59,080 bases of DNA from Niabella drilacis (GTDB lineage: Bacteria; Bacteroidota; Bacteroidia; Chitinophagales; Chitinophagaceae): NCBI RefSeq assembly GCF_900101395.1, contig NZ_FMZO01000024.1, forward strand, positions 1-59,080, written 5' to 3'. Shown piece after piece: positions 57,801 to 59,080 of this stretch. The translations under genes were made by a program, and so were the position numbers. The notes below the pieces were generated by a model. It was not told the DNA's origin and made no database searches. It worked only from the letters and a program-made list of their open reading frames with translations. Within the stretch, counting starts at the first letter, position 1, and each line of letters opens with the position of its first letter.

Positions 57801-59080
57801 ATGAAAAAAAAAATTAACTGCTTTTTCCGGCCTCCTGTTGCTTTTTCTTTTTATTTACGTTGGATGTAATAAAGTCATTCATGAAAAGGACGGTGCCGAT
57901 ACGTTAAGTGAAAAAAAGAAAAACGTAAAAGGCGCCAGCTACAAAAAAGGCGATTTTGTGTTTAGTATGACCAACCTGCGTAAAATTACAAGTCCGCGTT
58001 CGCTTACGGCTGATCCTATTATCCAGCCAACGCACCTGTATATGGTTTTTAAACCGGTAACGGCGGCGCATTACCAGGCCATAGAGGATAAGCATATTCC
58101 TGTTTACCCCTTCCCTTTGGCAACGGATTCATTGGATGTAAGCGATCCGGATTATTCCACCTTATACACATTCCTTCCCATCAAAAATGCAGGGGATCTG
58201 CCCAACTGTCCCTATACATTATTAGACAGTGTTTGCCTGCTTAACCCGGAGTCACCCGCTGCAGCGCTTGCCTACCAGGCAGCGGGAAAAGCGTTCCCGT
58301 TCTCCGTCAATTCGGGTGGGGGTGAAGGGGGACCGGATGATCCTTGTGATCCCTGGGAGTATTGTCCTGTTGTACCGGATCCGCCAATTGATCCGCCGCC
58401 ACCGCCCCATCACCCGGCGCCGCTATTGCCTGCGGATAACCGGCTGGCTCCGTTTACGGTTACCTACAATGGTTGCAGTATGAATACGGATGAAAATTAC
58501 CCGAGTGGGCGGATAACGGTTGAAGAAACACAATGGGGAAATGGTGGGATAGCCTATGAGGGGGTGGCCGATGTAAGGGTAGAGATCCTGGGGCCCATGG
58601 GCCAGCGGGTAGTGGCGCAAACCGACCGGTATGGATGCTTTAAAGCTACCAGTGCCATTATAGGCTTCCGGCCCCCGGTCGGGCCACGGCTGCCGGTTAT
58701 TATGAATGTTATTTTTGAAAGTGATCGCAAGGAAATAAGGGGCTATAATGATCTTGCCAACCTGGGGCAATACAACCTGCCTTTAAAGCATATTTATGGA
58801 AATATATCGTATAGCATGAATAATGCGAATATTTCTTATGAACGGAATACAGATGACCAGGATAATGATGCAAAATACTATGTGGCGGCCACGGTTAATA
58901 ACGCGTTATATGAATTTGATGAGAATGCCGCAGCGGATGGCATTTTACCGCCTCCGTATGGGATTCAGATATTAGTGCATCGTTTTGCCGGGGATGGTGC
59001 TGCACCCATGTTTGCACAAATGTCCGGCACCTACCCGGTGCAAATGGGTACAATTAAGTCGTTTTTCATAGGTGCAGCCG
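57801..59080 (+). pseudogene. Large lipoprotein gene, signal peptide out of frame at an A10 tract, runs off the window
   Basis: ATG at 57801 is followed by ten A. In this frame the protein ends after 22 codons. With nine A it reads MKKKLTAFSGLLLLFLFIYV then GCNKVIHEKDG, a normal signal peptide and lipobox (C at 57865). From there the frame stays open to 59080 (more than 400 codons): KGASYKKGDFVFSMTN, a proline-rich link (about 58380-58430), a domain with VADVRVEILGPMGQRVVAQT and YGCFKAT of the carboxypeptidase regulatory type, then a further domain. No in-frame ATG exists for about 50 codons after the tract. Frameshift, phase switch, or slippage are all possible. Confidence 0.75.

Overview
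The window reads as chromosomal DNA of a Bacteroidota bacterium, most likely of the family Chitinophagaceae. The support is: promoter boxes of the TTG-N19/20-TAnnTTTG type (best upstream of pyrH and of the beta-helix gene at 54941), a TonB-dependent receptor with a carboxypeptidase-like N-terminal domain, a giant Reg_prop/Y_Y_Y sensor kinase, bTHX, SemiSWEET, DUF4286, DUF1080 and GH29 genes, and several dispersed intergenic repeats of the sort seen in this phylum. The family-level placement is an inference from gene content; no rRNA gene is present.

Layout. 1-1550 is an accessory edge: the start of an IS transposase broken at an A9 tract, a VapBC-like toxin-antitoxin pair and a GC-rich structured non-coding element. 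1549-11000 holds housekeeping and stress genes: SRPBCC protein, MFS exporter, LLM oxidoreductase, cardiolipin synthase, HdeD-like protein, serine hydrolase, TlpA thioredoxin, a KirBac potassium channel and a frameshifted EamA transporter. 11004-16876 is a minus-strand block in which a response regulator and histidine kinase precede a PepSY-like secreted protein, a TonB-dependent receptor and a PAP2 phosphatase. 17261-21412 carries an e(P4)-type acid phosphatase, a 163-bp palindromic repeat, and katG with its terminator. 21717-27617 is a fucoside-use cluster: aldo/keto reductase, two GH29 alpha-L-fucosidases and a PfkB sugar kinase in one probable operon, facing a DUF6528 lipoprotein. 27773-28560 is a tandem repeat array just before pyrH.

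28644-46513 is mostly core metabolism and maintenance: pyrH, pdxH, a PepSY-TM protein, bTHX (39 codons), HU, exonuclease III with DUF4286, a LOG-family protein, PAP2, a DUF1080-SemiSWEET-RlpA operon, a ROK regulator, a methionine synthase split into two genes, recR, an Ig-like lipoprotein and a TPR membrane protein. 46791-49592 has a heparinase II/III-like enzyme and an outer-membrane beta-barrel. 49899-49975 is a CAU tRNA preceded by a partial copy of itself. 50121-57073 is an accessory signalling block: a sensor kinase/LuxR-type regulator pair divergent from a secreted beta-helix protein, with a perfect 20-bp palindrome between them. The window ends in a lipoprotein gene whose signal peptide is out of frame because of an A10 tract.

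The most notable signals are the two homopolymer frameshifts (A9 in the transposase, A10 in the lipoprotein, both restored by removing one A), the palindromic and tandem repeats, the partial tRNA copy, the sensor/palindrome/beta-helix locus, and the structured leader of the split methionine synthase gene. No CRISPR array and no obvious complete phage or defence island was seen.
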